DNA of 7,737 bases from Silvanigrellales bacterium (GCA_028285285.1 JANQPW010000650.1:1-7737); one strand, 5' to 3'; shown: positions 1 to 6,166, counted from the stretch's first letter. Notes: generated by a model from the sequence alone, not told the origin. A program made the numbers and translations.

Positions 1-956
1 CCACTGAAAAAACACGCTTGCTGCAACTTGAAGATGAACTGCGGCGCCGAGTTGTGGGCCAAGACGAAGCCCTTGTTCGGGTGGCCAACGCCATTCGAGT
101 GGCACGTGCAGGCCTTGCCGATGCCAGCAAACCCAGTGGCTCCTTTTTGTTTCTGGGGCCAACAGGTGTGGGAAAAACCGAAACCGCCAAAGCTCTGGCC
201 GCTGCATTGTTTGAGTCTGAAAAAGCCATGATCCGCATCGACATGTCTGAGTACATGGAAGAACACAGCGTCTCCCGTCTGATTGGCGCGCCTCCGGGTT
301 ACGTGGGCTATGAGTCGGGTGGACAACTCACAGAGGCCGTGCGGCGCAAGCCCTACAGCGTGATTTTGCTCGACGAGATTGAAAAGGCTCACCCCAAAGT
401 GCTCAACGTGTTGTTGCAACTTCTCGACGATGGCCGCCTCACAGATGGTCAAGGGCGCACCGTTCACTTTGAAAATGCTGTGGTCATCCTCACCAGCAAC
501 ATGGGCTCCCACCTCATCATGGAAGCCCGGGAGAAGAACCTTCCCGAGGGAGAGCTCACATCTCAACTCAAAGAGGAGCTGCTGCGTCATTTGCGTCCTG
601 AGCTCATCAATCGCATCGACGACATCGTCGTCTATCACTCACTCAACCCTCAGGCATTGCAGCAGATTGTTGAGATCAACCTTCAGGGCCTCAATAAAAA
701 ATTAAGTGACAAAAACCTCAAACTCACTTACAACGAGTCTGTGCTCAAGAAGATCGCGGAGGTGGGCTACGATCCCCATTTTGGAGCACGACCTCTGAAA
801 AGAGCCATCCACGATCGCATCGAGGTCCCTCTTTCCCTTGAGCTCCTCAAAGAGACATTTGTGGAGGGGCAGACCATCGAGTTGTGGCACGACGATGCGG
901 CAGATCGCTTTTCTTTCCGCCCCGGTGCCACCCAAGACACAAAAGACTCAGCATGA
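1..956 (+). CDS. clpB: ClpB disaggregase, C-terminal half (5' end outside window)
   Basis: ClpB is a cytoplasmic Hsp100 hexamer that threads aggregated proteins through its pore, working with DnaK/DnaJ/GrpE. The frame is already open at base 3, and residues before the TTG at 18 match the ClpB linker, so this is a gene entering from the left and not a 312-residue protein. Counting from codon 18, the second AAA+ domain shows Walker A GPTGVGKT (47-54), the pore loop GYVG (94-97), Walker B VILLDEIEKAH (115-125), the sensor-1 region TSN (159-161), the arginine finger in RPELINRID (R199) and sensor 2 GARPLKR (256-262). The small C-terminal D2 domain follows. The segments RVVGQDEA and AIRVARAGLAD favour ClpB over ClpA or ClpC. 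The tail after about residue 290 is short and ordinary. ClpB regulation cannot be judged because the promoter is outside. A lipoprotein gene follows 41 nt downstream. Confidence 0.93.
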   Translation, partial: TEKTRLLQLEDELRRRVVGQDEALVRVANAIRVARAGLADASKPSGSFLFLGPTGVGKTETAKALAAALFESEKAMIRIDMSEYMEEHSVSRLIGAPPGYVGYESGGQLTEAVRRKPYSVILLDEIEKAHPKVLNVLLQLLDDGRLTDGQGRTVHFENAVVILTSNMGSHLIMEAREKNLPEGELTSQLKEELLRHLRPELINRIDDIVVYHSLNPQALQQIVEINLQGLNKKLSDKNLKLTYNESVLKKIAEVGYDPHFGARPLKRAIHDRIEVPLSLELLKETFVEGQTIELWHDDAADRFSFRPGATQDTKDSA

Positions 957-986
957 GGCACTTGATGGCCTCAGGGGGTCCAACAT

Positions 987-993
987 GAGGTGA
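987..993 (+). promoter_or_regulatory. Ribosome binding site GAGGTGA for the 998 lipoprotein
   Basis: GAGGTGA ends 4 nt before ATG 998. It supports this start over the nearby ATG at 965, whose frame stops after seven codons. Confidence 0.6.
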
Positions 994-997
994 CATC

Positions 998-1489
998 ATG
1001 CAACGCATTTCTGCAAAACAAGCTCAATTCAGACGCGGCGTCGCAGGCGCTGCCCTGTTGGCTCTTGCGGCCTGTGGTGGACCTTTGAACAATGCGGAAA
1101 ATTGCAGCTTTGATGTGTTCACTTCTTCGGTCGACACGCAGAGCACGCGAAAGCTCATTCAGCTCCAAGGCGAAATGCCAGCCGCTTGCGAAACTCTCAC
1201 CCGTGAAAACAGCGGAAAGCTCGTGGTGGAGGTGAGAGTTGTGGGCCAGGAAAATGAAGACGTGGCCCTGGCTGGAGTTCAAGCCGGTGTTCGAAGAAAA
1301 GACTTCGACACACAAGCCACTTCATTGAAAGTGGGGAGCGTCGATGCTCGATTCTCCAGTTCTTCTGAGCCCACCTGGCAGGTGCCCTGGGCAGACGCCC
1401 CTGAACTCTTCCAGGTCGCCCTTTCCGCTCCGCTCGACGTCAACACAGATTCGGTGCCACAGGCCGCTCAAGTGAAGCTCTCTCTTTGA
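998..1489 (+). CDS. Small putative lipoprotein, unknown function
   Basis: A 163-residue protein whose family I do not recognise. Residues 1-26 form a lipoprotein signal peptide: positive residues (R3, K7, R12, R13), a hydrophobic core GAALLALAAC, and the lipobox L-A-A-C with Cys26 as the expected lipidation site. Residue +2 is Gly rather than Asp, which by the Escherichia coli rule points to the outer membrane; that rule is uncertain in other phyla. The mature part is about 137 residues with Cys36 and Cys64, a possible disulfide pair, and alternates beta-like segments such as KLVVEVRVVG. It has no membrane helix and no catalytic motif that I can see. It lies 41 nt after clpB with its own ribosome binding site, so read-through from clpB is possible. 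It could equally be transcribed alone. The coding call is strong; the function is open. Confidence 0.85.
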   Translation: MQRISAKQAQFRRGVAGAALLALAACGGPLNNAENCSFDVFTSSVDTQSTRKLIQLQGEMPAACETLTRENSGKLVVEVRVVGQENEDVALAGVQAGVRRKDFDTQATSLKVGSVDARFSSSSEPTWQVPWADAPELFQVALSAPLDVNTDSVPQAAQVKLSL

Positions 1490-1547
1490 TTGCTCCGGAC
1501 CAGCGACCCTTTCCTTCTTGCCGCCTCTCGCATACACTCCCCTCCAA

Positions 1548-1565
1548 TTGCTTGCGCAAAAGCAA
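1548..1565 (+). repeat. Short inverted repeat in the leader of the PEGA gene
   Basis: TTGCTT (1548-1553) and AAGCAA (1560-1565) pair perfectly around a 6-nt loop. The same stretch also contains the 8-bp palindrome TTGCGCAA (1552-1559). It lies 25-43 nt before ATG 1591 in the 101-nt gap between two lipoprotein genes. It could be an operator half-site pair or a leader hairpin, but a stem this short may be chance. There is no T-run, so it is not an intrinsic terminator. Confidence 0.25.
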
Positions 1566-1575
1566 ATGACCGATG

Positions 1576-1581
1576 GGAGGA
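1576..1581 (+). promoter_or_regulatory. Ribosome binding site GGAGGA that decides the start at 1591
   Basis: GGAGGA sits 9 nt upstream of ATG 1591. The in-frame ATG at 1573 overlaps the site and has no comparable signal, so the shorter 166-residue product is preferred. Confidence 0.6.
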
Positions 1582-1590
1582 AGCACGTCT

Positions 1591-2091
1591 ATGGCAAAAT
1601 CTTTGGCCTCACTTGTGAAAACTCAGCGCTCCATCCCTTGTCGCTTGCTCGCACTTTTCCTCGGCCTGACGACTTTCATGGCCTCTTGCAAGAGCAGTTC
1701 GATGATTGAGTCCGAGCCTCCCGGAGCCAAAGTGTTTTTCAACGGCCGTAAAGTGGGCACAACACCGCTGCGCATTCGAGACTCAAAGATCTCTTTCACA
1801 CAAATCGATGTTCGCCTTAAAAAAGAAGGCTATGAAACCCTTGATGCGCTGATCACCAAGGACAGACCCAACACAGCCTGCATCGTTGCCAGTGCCGTCG
1901 GCGGTCTCATTCTCCTCCTTCCTGCCATTGGACTTCTTTGGTGTTGGCGCTGGGAACGGAGCCACACTTTTGAACTCGAGAGAGGAGGCGGTCAAAGCTT
2001 CCTGCCTGATTCTGAGAGCGGCTCCGTTTTGTCGTCAATGAGCTCCTGGCAACCCCCACTGCGACTCCCTCTCTGGAAAAAGAGAGGCTAA
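1591..2091 (+). CDS. PEGA-domain putative lipoprotein with a hydrophobic segment
   Basis: A 166-residue protein counted from ATG 1591. Residues 1-33 look like an export signal: positive N-region (K3, K10, R14, R19), hydrophobic core LLALFLGLTTFMASC, and Cys33 preceded by M-A-S, an acceptable but not ideal lipobox. Residues 41-88 match the PEGA repeat: SEPPGAKVFFNGRKVGTTPL, then a beta-rich stretch ending KKEGYETL. PEGA domains are small beta-sandwich-like modules common in bacterial surface proteins and lipoproteins. A hydrophobic segment follows at about 97-118 (ACIVASAVGGLILLLPAIG), and then a charged, Ser-rich tail. PEGA followed by a Gly-rich hydrophobic stretch is a familiar layout in small bacterial lipoproteins whose job is unknown. 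The next lipoprotein gene starts 39 nt downstream. The PEGA call is good; lipidation is likely; function unknown. Confidence 0.85.
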   Translation: MAKSLASLVKTQRSIPCRLLALFLGLTTFMASCKSSSMIESEPPGAKVFFNGRKVGTTPLRIRDSKISFTQIDVRLKKEGYETLDALITKDRPNTACIVASAVGGLILLLPAIGLLWCWRWERSHTFELERGGGQSFLPDSESGSVLSSMSSWQPPLRLPLWKKRG

Positions 2092-2117
2092 GATGGTTTC
2101 AAACTCACACTTCATTT

Positions 2118-2121
2118 AGGA
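2118..2121 (+). promoter_or_regulatory. Ribosome binding site AGGA for the 2131 lipoprotein
   Basis: AGGA within TTTAGGAAA lies 9 nt before ATG 2131. It is modest but correctly spaced, and no competing in-frame start has a better site. Confidence 0.4.
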
Positions 2122-2130
2122 AACAGCGCA

Positions 2131-3234
2131 ATGAATTCACACTTGGTTCGTCTCTTTCTTTGCATTGGCCTCTTGGGAGCACTTGCGGCCTGTGCCAGCC
2201 GTCCGTTCAATCCGAACAAGGGGGTTTCTCAAGCTGCGGGATTGAATGAAGAAGAGCTGTTGATTTCGCCGGAGGTGATGCAGCGGAATCTAACTGTTTA
2301 TCAGCAGAACCAGGAAAAGTTGAGACAAGCCCATCAAACGGCTCGGAAGAAACACGAGTGTGAAGCCGATCGACGCTTTTCGGCGAAGAGAATGCTTTTG
2401 GGCCTAGGTGCAGGTGTTGGACTCTTTGCGGTTTGTGCCCTTCCCTTTGGAGAAAAAAATCCGCTCAACAACGGTTGGTTTCTGGTGGCCCTCATGACTG
2501 GGGGATCAGCCACACCGATTGTTCTGTCTGGAAGGAAACTGCAACGGATCGTGAAAAAAATCGACGGCCTGCAGCTGCAACTTTCAGCTGCTTACGTCGT
2601 GGAGGAAAAGTTCTGGAGCGAGCACGCCCGAGTGGTCACCATCACCGATAAGAAAGTGATCCGGCAAACTCCCATTGCCACAACTCTTGATCCCGGCGAA
2701 GACGTCGTGGTGGGTGTTGTGGGAGTTCCTGCGGACTCTGAGCAGCCCGAGCTGGTTGACCAAATTCGCCTGTGGACCACCATGAGACCAGATGCCGGCT
2801 ACCAGCAGAAAGTCCAAACCGAGGAAGGGGAAGAGCTCTGGTACGCTTACGAATTTCAGGTTTTGTCCAACAATTGGAAGGTTTACTATGCCACGACAGT
2901 CTTTGTTTCTCCAACGAGTGGAGAAACCTCAGCGACAAACCCAAAACCTTCGGCCTTCCGCGCCGCTTTTTTGGATGCGGCGAGCTTCGACACTGTTACC
3001 GGCAATCCGGTGAATCCGCAAACTCTTTCAGAGATCCGCAAACCCCTTTTTGAGAGGCTAAACGCCTACGCACGGGAAGAGGCCTTGAAATTGCATCAGG
3101 CGAGAGTCAAGTCAGGCAAGGCCACAATGCCGGAAGGGGGTTCGGTTGAGGTGGTGGAGAATGAGTGGAGTCTGGAAACGGTGCATGCAGCAGTGCAGGC
3201 AGCGATGGACGCTGCAAAGGTTGAGGAGAATTGA
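2131..3234 (+). CDS. Putative lipoprotein with an N-terminal-half hydrophobic hairpin, unknown function
   Basis: A 367-residue protein that I cannot place in a named family. Residues 1-21 are a textbook lipoprotein signal: R7, core LFLCIGLLGALAAC, lipobox L-A-A-C with Cys21. Residues 50-85 are charged and Gln-rich (QQNQEKLRQAHQTARKK) and likely helical. Two hydrophobic stretches follow at about 88-106 (MLLGLGAGVGLFAVCALPF) and 116-133 (WFLVALMTGGSATPIVLS), separated by a short polar turn. A second charged helix comes at 135-165. The rest, about 166-367, is soluble, with beta-like segments (EDVVVGVVGVP, ELWYAYEFQVLSNNWKVYYATTVFVS) and an acidic C-terminal helix. A lipid anchor plus an internal hydrophobic hairpin is unusual. 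It may bury in the same membrane or oligomerise. It is the last gene of the plus-strand run. Confidence 0.87.
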   Translation: MNSHLVRLFLCIGLLGALAACASRPFNPNKGVSQAAGLNEEELLISPEVMQRNLTVYQQNQEKLRQAHQTARKKHECEADRRFSAKRMLLGLGAGVGLFAVCALPFGEKNPLNNGWFLVALMTGGSATPIVLSGRKLQRIVKKIDGLQLQLSAAYVVEEKFWSEHARVVTITDKKVIRQTPIATTLDPGEDVVVGVVGVPADSEQPELVDQIRLWTTMRPDAGYQQKVQTEEGEELWYAYEFQVLSNNWKVYYATTVFVSPTSGETSATNPKPSAFRAAFLDAASFDTVTGNPVNPQTLSEIRKPLFERLNAYAREEALKLHQARVKSGKATMPEGGSVEVVENEWSLETVHAAVQAAMDAAKVEEN

Positions 3235-3258
3235 GTGTTCCCGCTTTCCGCTCTCCGA

Positions 3259-3274
3259 GCCGCTATCGTGCGGC
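3259..3274. repeat. Weak GC hairpin after the lipoprotein run
   Basis: GCCGC (3259-3263) and GCGGC (3270-3274) can pair around 6 nt, 25 nt after the stop at 3234. No T-run follows on either strand, so a Rho-independent terminator is not supported. It overlaps the end of the minus-strand remnant at 3263. Confidence 0.2.
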
Positions 3275-3443
3275 ACAGCCTTTGCAAAGCTTATAAAGAT
3301 GGGCAGCTAGGCAATCCGCTTCCCTGTCAAACCTGTTGATTCCCGCCAGCTGCAACACAGCCTGACATTCACGGACGGGCTCGGTGACTCGCCAGAGCAA
3401 TATAAAAGAACTTGAGTTGGTCCTTACGCGTCGTTTGACTTTC
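3263..3443 (-). pseudogene. Remnant of a four-helix-bundle (23S rRNA intervening-sequence-type) gene
   Basis: On the minus strand two frames together spell the C-terminal half of the four-helix-bundle family (PF05635/TIGR02436 type). From 3443 to 3387 one frame reads TTRKDQLKFFYIALAS. From 3376 to 3263 another reads VRECQAVLQLAG, then EADCLAAHLYKLCKG, then a TAG stop. Removing the 10 nt at 3377-3386 joins them as IALAS-VRECQAVL, matching the family pattern seen again at 4754-4804 (IALGSIHECQAIL). A stop (TAA, 3446-3444) closes the first frame upstream. I cannot find the family's N-terminal helices (the region normally before the 'NIAEG' type motif) in 3447-3651. The gene is therefore 5'-truncated and frameshifted and is very unlikely to make a normal product. 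The family's function is not known; members also occur inside 23S rRNA intervening sequences. The identification rests on remembered family pattern plus the internal match. Confidence 0.6.
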
Positions 3444-3651
3444 TTACGCATCGGGGACTGAGTGGGAAGAATCCCCATTTTGGTTCGTACTTGACAACTT
3501 CTTTGAGCATTCTTCCACTCTTGGCTGTGACGTCACCGAGCTTTGTTCGGAACGAAATGTCACTTCGCACCTTTCACTGCAGTCAGCAGATCTGAGAACC
3601 TTGAACAGCAGCACGGCTGAACTCACAATTTCCCCATCATGTTGAACCTCC
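3444..3651. other. Apparently non-coding stretch
   Basis: Both strands were read. A minus-strand frame of 60 codons from GTG 3626 exists but has no ribosome binding site and no family-like sequence. It runs into the TAA that precedes the four-helix-bundle remnant. This stretch may be the unrecognisable 5' part of that remnant, or spacer. A TTGACA at 3491-3496 has no matching -10 hexamer. Confidence 0.4.
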
Positions 3652-3693
3652 CAATGCTGAAAGCGTGTGCTTTCAACAGCCTCAACAGCATTG
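3652..3693. repeat. Nested inverted repeats beyond the minus-strand lipoprotein gene
   Basis: Three overlapping pairings occur in 44 bases. The outer pair is CAATGCTG (3652-3659) with CAGCATTG (3686-3693), 8 of 8. An inner hairpin TGAAAGC (3658-3664) with GCTTTCA (3669-3675) has a 4-nt loop, 7 of 7. A third, CTCAA (3681-3685) with TTGAG (3691-3695), has a 5-nt loop. The site lies 15 nt past the minus-strand stop at 3708, where a transcript end would be expected. No T-run follows, so it is not a classical intrinsic terminator. It may be an RNA 3'-end structure, a repetitive palindromic element, or a scar of rearrangement. Confidence 0.5.
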
Positions 3694-3707
3694 AGTACAA
3701 AGGACCT

Positions 3708-4593
3708 TCATGACAGACGCCAATCTTCACCCAAGAAATTTCTCAATATCAAAATTCCATTGAAAAGGTCAGGCTTTGATCCATCTCTCGGTAAGTTGTC
3801 GAGGGTGATGCAAAGCCGAACACTTGGAGCGGGTTCAAAGGTGGAGCGCGAGAGAGCCACGAGAAGTCGGGCGGTTTGTGCAATTGTGAGAGTTTTGTTT
3901 TTTGGTTTGTTGTCGAGGTGATTCGCAATTTCTGTGATCAGGGCCCTTCCCTTAGCCGAATAAGATGTCTCAATAGGTGCTCTCTGTACGCCGCCAATTT
4001 TGTAGTGGCTCCAACCTGGTTCCAGCACAAAATCGACGGTTTCGCTTTCAATTTGGAAGGGCTTTCCCGGCAGGAAGAGTCTTGCAAGGGCTACCCGGTA
4101 GTCACCGGCTTCTCCCCGCCAGCTTTCTCCCTTTTTTGGGGGGTTGAAATCCCACACGTCGGAGTAAGAAACTGTTCCCGTCATTTTCCAATTGATAGGG
4201 ATGTTCTCTCTTGCATATTCGGGGTCAGGTGGGCTTGTGAATTCGACTGTGGCATCGATTTGGGCATAAAAGTTTCCCAAGGTGCCGGCGGGTGACTCCG
4301 AAAGCAAATTGTTCTTCAGTCAGGCGATAGACCTGGCCGGAGCAAGACTGATAACTGCGCATAAACTCACGAGCCATCAAGTTTTTCTTGTGGAAGATCG
4401 TCATCCATCCATCTTTGTACCACTGGGGTATGAGCGGATTTGGGCGGTTGCCCAAGCAGTGCGCACTGAAGTTGACTTGTGGAAGTTGGGCGACTCTGCC
4501 TTTCGATTCCAAGTTTCGAGACATGCAAGCGATTGTCAGCTGCATGCCCACCGCAAAGAGTAAAGCAAGGCTCTTGAAGTTGTTCAAACGCAT
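3708..4593 (-). pseudogene. Frameshifted putative lipoprotein gene, unknown function
   Basis: Two minus-strand frames continue each other. The first starts at ATG 4593 with a lipoprotein-like signal (core SLALLFAVGMQLTIAC, candidate Cys23, with Thr instead of Leu at -3) and reads through SCSGQVYRLTEEQ to about 4310. The second is open from the TGA at 4322-4320 and reads LLSESPAGTLGNFYAQIDA onward to the TGA at 3710-3708. The whole span is 886 nt, one more than a multiple of three, so one extra base in about 4307-4319 explains the break. The intact product would have been about 294 residues. The second part is clearly protein-like, with beta-rich and aromatic segments (VSYSDVWDFNPPKKGE, VDFVLEPGWSHYKIGG). 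I do not recognise the family. The in-frame tail after the break (to 4225) looks meaningless. A real pseudogene, a sequencing indel, and recoding are all possible; the first two are likelier, since no known +1 slip signal is seen. Confidence 0.7.
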
Positions 4594-4599
4594 CGGCAT

Positions 4600-4605
4600 T
4601 CCCCC
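4600..4605 (-). promoter_or_regulatory. Ribosome binding site GGGGGA deciding the start at 4593
   Basis: On the minus strand GGGGGA ends 6 nt before ATG 4593 but directly abuts the other in-frame ATG at 4599. The ATG at 4593 is therefore the better start. Confidence 0.45.
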
Positions 4606-4622
4606 GGTTCACATTTCAGCTC

Positions 4623-4628
4623 ATTGTA
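4623..4628 (-). promoter_or_regulatory. Possible -10 element (TACAAT) of the minus-strand lipoprotein gene
   Basis: TACAAT on the minus strand lies 29 nt before ATG 4593, a position that fits a short leader. No TTGACA-like hexamer is found 16-18 nt further upstream, so this is only a candidate. Confidence 0.25.
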
Positions 4629-4711
4629 TCAAGTTTGAACAGTTTCTTTGGAGCAGATGGTCACACAGGTCCGGTTGAATCTCCCGTTCGAAACCACTTT
4701 GCGCAAGTTGA

Positions 4712-4888
4712 AAAAATCTTGACGCTCCATTCCATCCGGCTCTCCGCTTTTTTCATATTGCGCTCGGTTCCATTCATGAATGTCAGGCCATTCTCAGCTT
4801 GCTGGAAGGCTCTGTGCCGCAGTCGACGGTTAAGGAAGCCGACCGATTGGGCGCATCTGTGTACTTGCTCATCCGCAATGCCCGATGA
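4712..4888 (+). pseudogene. Second four-helix-bundle remnant, C-terminal part
   Basis: One plus-strand frame opens after a TGA at 4709-4711 and ends at TGA 4886-4888. From about 4745 it reads RFFHIALGSIHECQAIL, then SLLEGS, then KEADRLGASVYLLIRNAR. This matches the C-terminal half of the four-helix-bundle family (PF05635/TIGR02436 type), including the diagnostic I-A-L-G-S and the E-C-Q-A-I-L helix. It aligns with the minus-strand remnant at 3263-3443. No start codon with a ribosome binding site precedes it. The first dozen codons (NLDAPFHPA) do not resemble the family, so homology begins abruptly at about 4742. The N-terminal two helices are missing from 4600-4711 in all frames. It is a 5'-truncated relic with the reading frame of the last two helices still intact. 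A different open frame over the same bases (4635-4955) is a shadow. Confidence 0.6.
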
Positions 4889-4938
4889 AAGATGGACAGA
4901 CCAAAAATTCGGAATATTTTATATTGATTTTTCAAACT

Positions 4939-4951
4939 GTTATCAAATAAC
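4939..4951. repeat. Small palindrome in the AT-rich leader
   Basis: GTTAT (4939-4943) and ATAAC (4947-4951) are an exact inverted repeat around CAA. It lies about 90 nt upstream of the ATPase start in AT-rich DNA and could be a regulator half-site pair. It is too short to exclude chance. Confidence 0.25.
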
Positions 4952-4957
4952 GTGAGT

Positions 4958-4999
4958 ATTTTGTACTCTAGTGCAATTTACGCATGTGCATTTTGTACT
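4958..4999 (+). repeat. Direct repeat ATTTTGTACT, possible operator, upstream of the ATPase gene
   Basis: ATTTTGTACT occurs at 4958-4967 and again at 4990-4999. The start-to-start distance is 32 bp, about three helical turns, so both copies face the same side of the DNA. Each copy contains the palindrome GTAC and is followed by CTAG or TAG. The second copy lies 4 bp before a TACAAT hexamer. This arrangement would suit a repressor or activator bound as two units next to a promoter. No regulator is identified. Confidence 0.4.
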
Positions 5000-5003
5000 A
5001 GAC

Positions 5004-5009
5004 TACAAT
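5004..5009 (+). promoter_or_regulatory. Candidate -10 element (TACAAT) for the ATPase gene
   Basis: TACAAT lies 29 nt before GTG 5039 in AT-rich DNA. The position is right for a short leader. The bases 16-18 nt upstream (around 4980-4987) do not resemble TTGACA, so any promoter here would depend on an activator or another sigma factor. Confidence 0.3.
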
Positions 5010-5027
5010 AGACTCACTCCTGTGAAA

Positions 5028-5033
5028 AGGAGG
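5028..5033 (+). promoter_or_regulatory. Strong ribosome binding site AGGAGG for the ATPase
   Basis: AGGAGG is 5 nt before GTG 5039 and 11 nt before the in-frame ATG 5045. The spacing favours GTG slightly. The two starts differ by only two residues, so the product is hardly affected. Confidence 0.7.
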
Positions 5034-5038
5034 CCACT

Positions 5039-6166
5039 GTGCATATGCGTTATGTCTTTGAACCCATTTCAGATTTTCTCAGTTCACGCATGGTTTTCCT
5101 GGGTGGGCCTCGTCAAGTTGGAAAGACCACATTCAGCCTCAATTTTCTCGAGCCTCCTCAAATCACGAATGAGGCCTATCTCAATTGGGACAACGTCGGT
5201 GACCAAAAAGCCATCAAGAATGGCGAACTTCCCGCATCGCCAATTCTTATCTTGGACGAAATCCACAAGTTCAGAAAATGGAGAAATCTCATCAAGGGCA
5301 TCTACGACAAAAAAAAAGACTCACAGAAGTTTTTGATCACGGGCTCTGCCAGGCTTGATCACTACAGAAGGGGTGGTGATTCCCTGCTTGGCAGGTATCG
5401 CTACCTCAGACTGCACCCGTTTTCCGTTTGTGAATCAGATGCAACTCACAGCAATGATCTCGAACACCTGTTGAATTTTGGTGGCTTTCCGGAACCGTTT
5501 CTTTCTGGGGACACACGTGACTGGAGACTCTGGCAACGAGAAAGACTTCACCGGTTGGTCAACGATGATATTCGGAGTTTGGAAAATCTGAAGGAGTTTT
5601 CGTCGATTGAAACTCTTGCCGAATCACTGGAAGATCGCGTGGGATCACCACTCTCCATCAATTCCCTGTCGGAAGATCTGAGTTTCAATTTCAGAACCAT
5701 TGATCGTTGGATTCACATATTGGAGCAAGTCTATTTTTGCTTTCGCATTTCACCCTTTGGCCCCCCAAAAATTCGAGCTGTCAAAAAGGAACAAAAACTC
5801 TATTTATGGGACTGGAGCACATGCTCCGATCTTGGAGCAAGATTTGAAAACTTTGTTGCTTCGCACCTCTTGAAATATTGTCATTTTATGGAAGACACCG
5901 AGGGTTTCAAAATGGAATTGCGTTTTTTGCGAGACACCTCCAGACGTGAAATTGACTTTGTGGTTCTCAAAGACGAAAAGCCCGAATTCGCAGTGGAATG
6001 CAAAACCGGAGAACGTGGGGTTTCACCCCATATCCGCTATTTCAAAGATCGGACAACGATTCCAAAATTCTTTCAAGTCCATCAAGGACAGAAAGATTTT
6101 GAACCTGAAACAGGAGTCCGGGTGCTGCCGTTTCTGCGGTTTTGCAGAGAAATGAATATTCCATAG
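5039..6166 (+). CDS. AAA_14/DUF4143-type ATPase
   Basis: A 375-residue cytoplasmic P-loop ATPase of the widespread AAA_14 plus DUF4143 architecture, whose cellular role is generally unknown. The N-terminal ATPase shows Walker A GGPRQVGKT (22-30), Walker B ILILDEIHK (69-77) and the family's TGSARLD (101-107), followed by the GRY(R) region near 118-121 and LHPFS (125-129). The GGFPEPFL motif (148-155) is typical of the class. The middle (about 182-235) is winged-helix-like. The C-terminal DUF4143 part has EID (304-306) and ECK (320-322), giving D306, E320 and K322 in the spacing of a PD-(D/E)XK nuclease-like core. Length and motifs are complete, so the gene looks intact. It stands alone, with an AT-rich leader, decayed genes upstream and a 259-nt gap downstream. 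This suits the patchy, transferable distribution known for the family. Nine A's at 5309-5317 encode KKK. Confidence 0.92.
   Translation: MHMRYVFEPISDFLSSRMVFLGGPRQVGKTTFSLNFLEPPQITNEAYLNWDNVGDQKAIKNGELPASPILILDEIHKFRKWRNLIKGIYDKKKDSQKFLITGSARLDHYRRGGDSLLGRYRYLRLHPFSVCESDATHSNDLEHLLNFGGFPEPFLSGDTRDWRLWQRERLHRLVNDDIRSLENLKEFSSIETLAESLEDRVGSPLSINSLSEDLSFNFRTIDRWIHILEQVYFCFRISPFGPPKIRAVKKEQKLYLWDWSTCSDLGARFENFVASHLLKYCHFMEDTEGFKMELRFLRDTSRREIDFVVLKDEKPEFAVECKTGERGVSPHIRYFKDRTTIPKFFQVHQGQKDFEPETGVRVLPFLRFCREMNIP

Noticed and set aside
3491..3519. TTGACA as a sigma-70 -35 element
   Set aside because: The bases 17 nt downstream (TCCACT) are no -10 element, and no supported gene follows on that strand.
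3444..3626. 60-codon minus-strand frame from GTG 3626
   Set aside because: No ribosome binding site, no recognisable sequence, and it ends without joining the four-helix-bundle remnant in frame.
4105..4180. DVWDFNPPKKGE in the broken lipoprotein resembles the D-x-Y-D motif of colicin M-type lipid II hydrolases
   Set aside because: The following His-Arg pair of that active site is absent at the expected spacing, and D-x-[YW]-D-F is common in unrelated families.
3876..4295. 139-codon plus-strand reading frame
   Set aside because: Antisense shadow of the frameshifted minus-strand lipoprotein gene, whose frame is far more protein-like.
4635..4955. 106-codon plus-strand reading frame
   Set aside because: The four-helix-bundle match is in a different frame over the same bases, and this frame has no ribosome binding site or family-like sequence.
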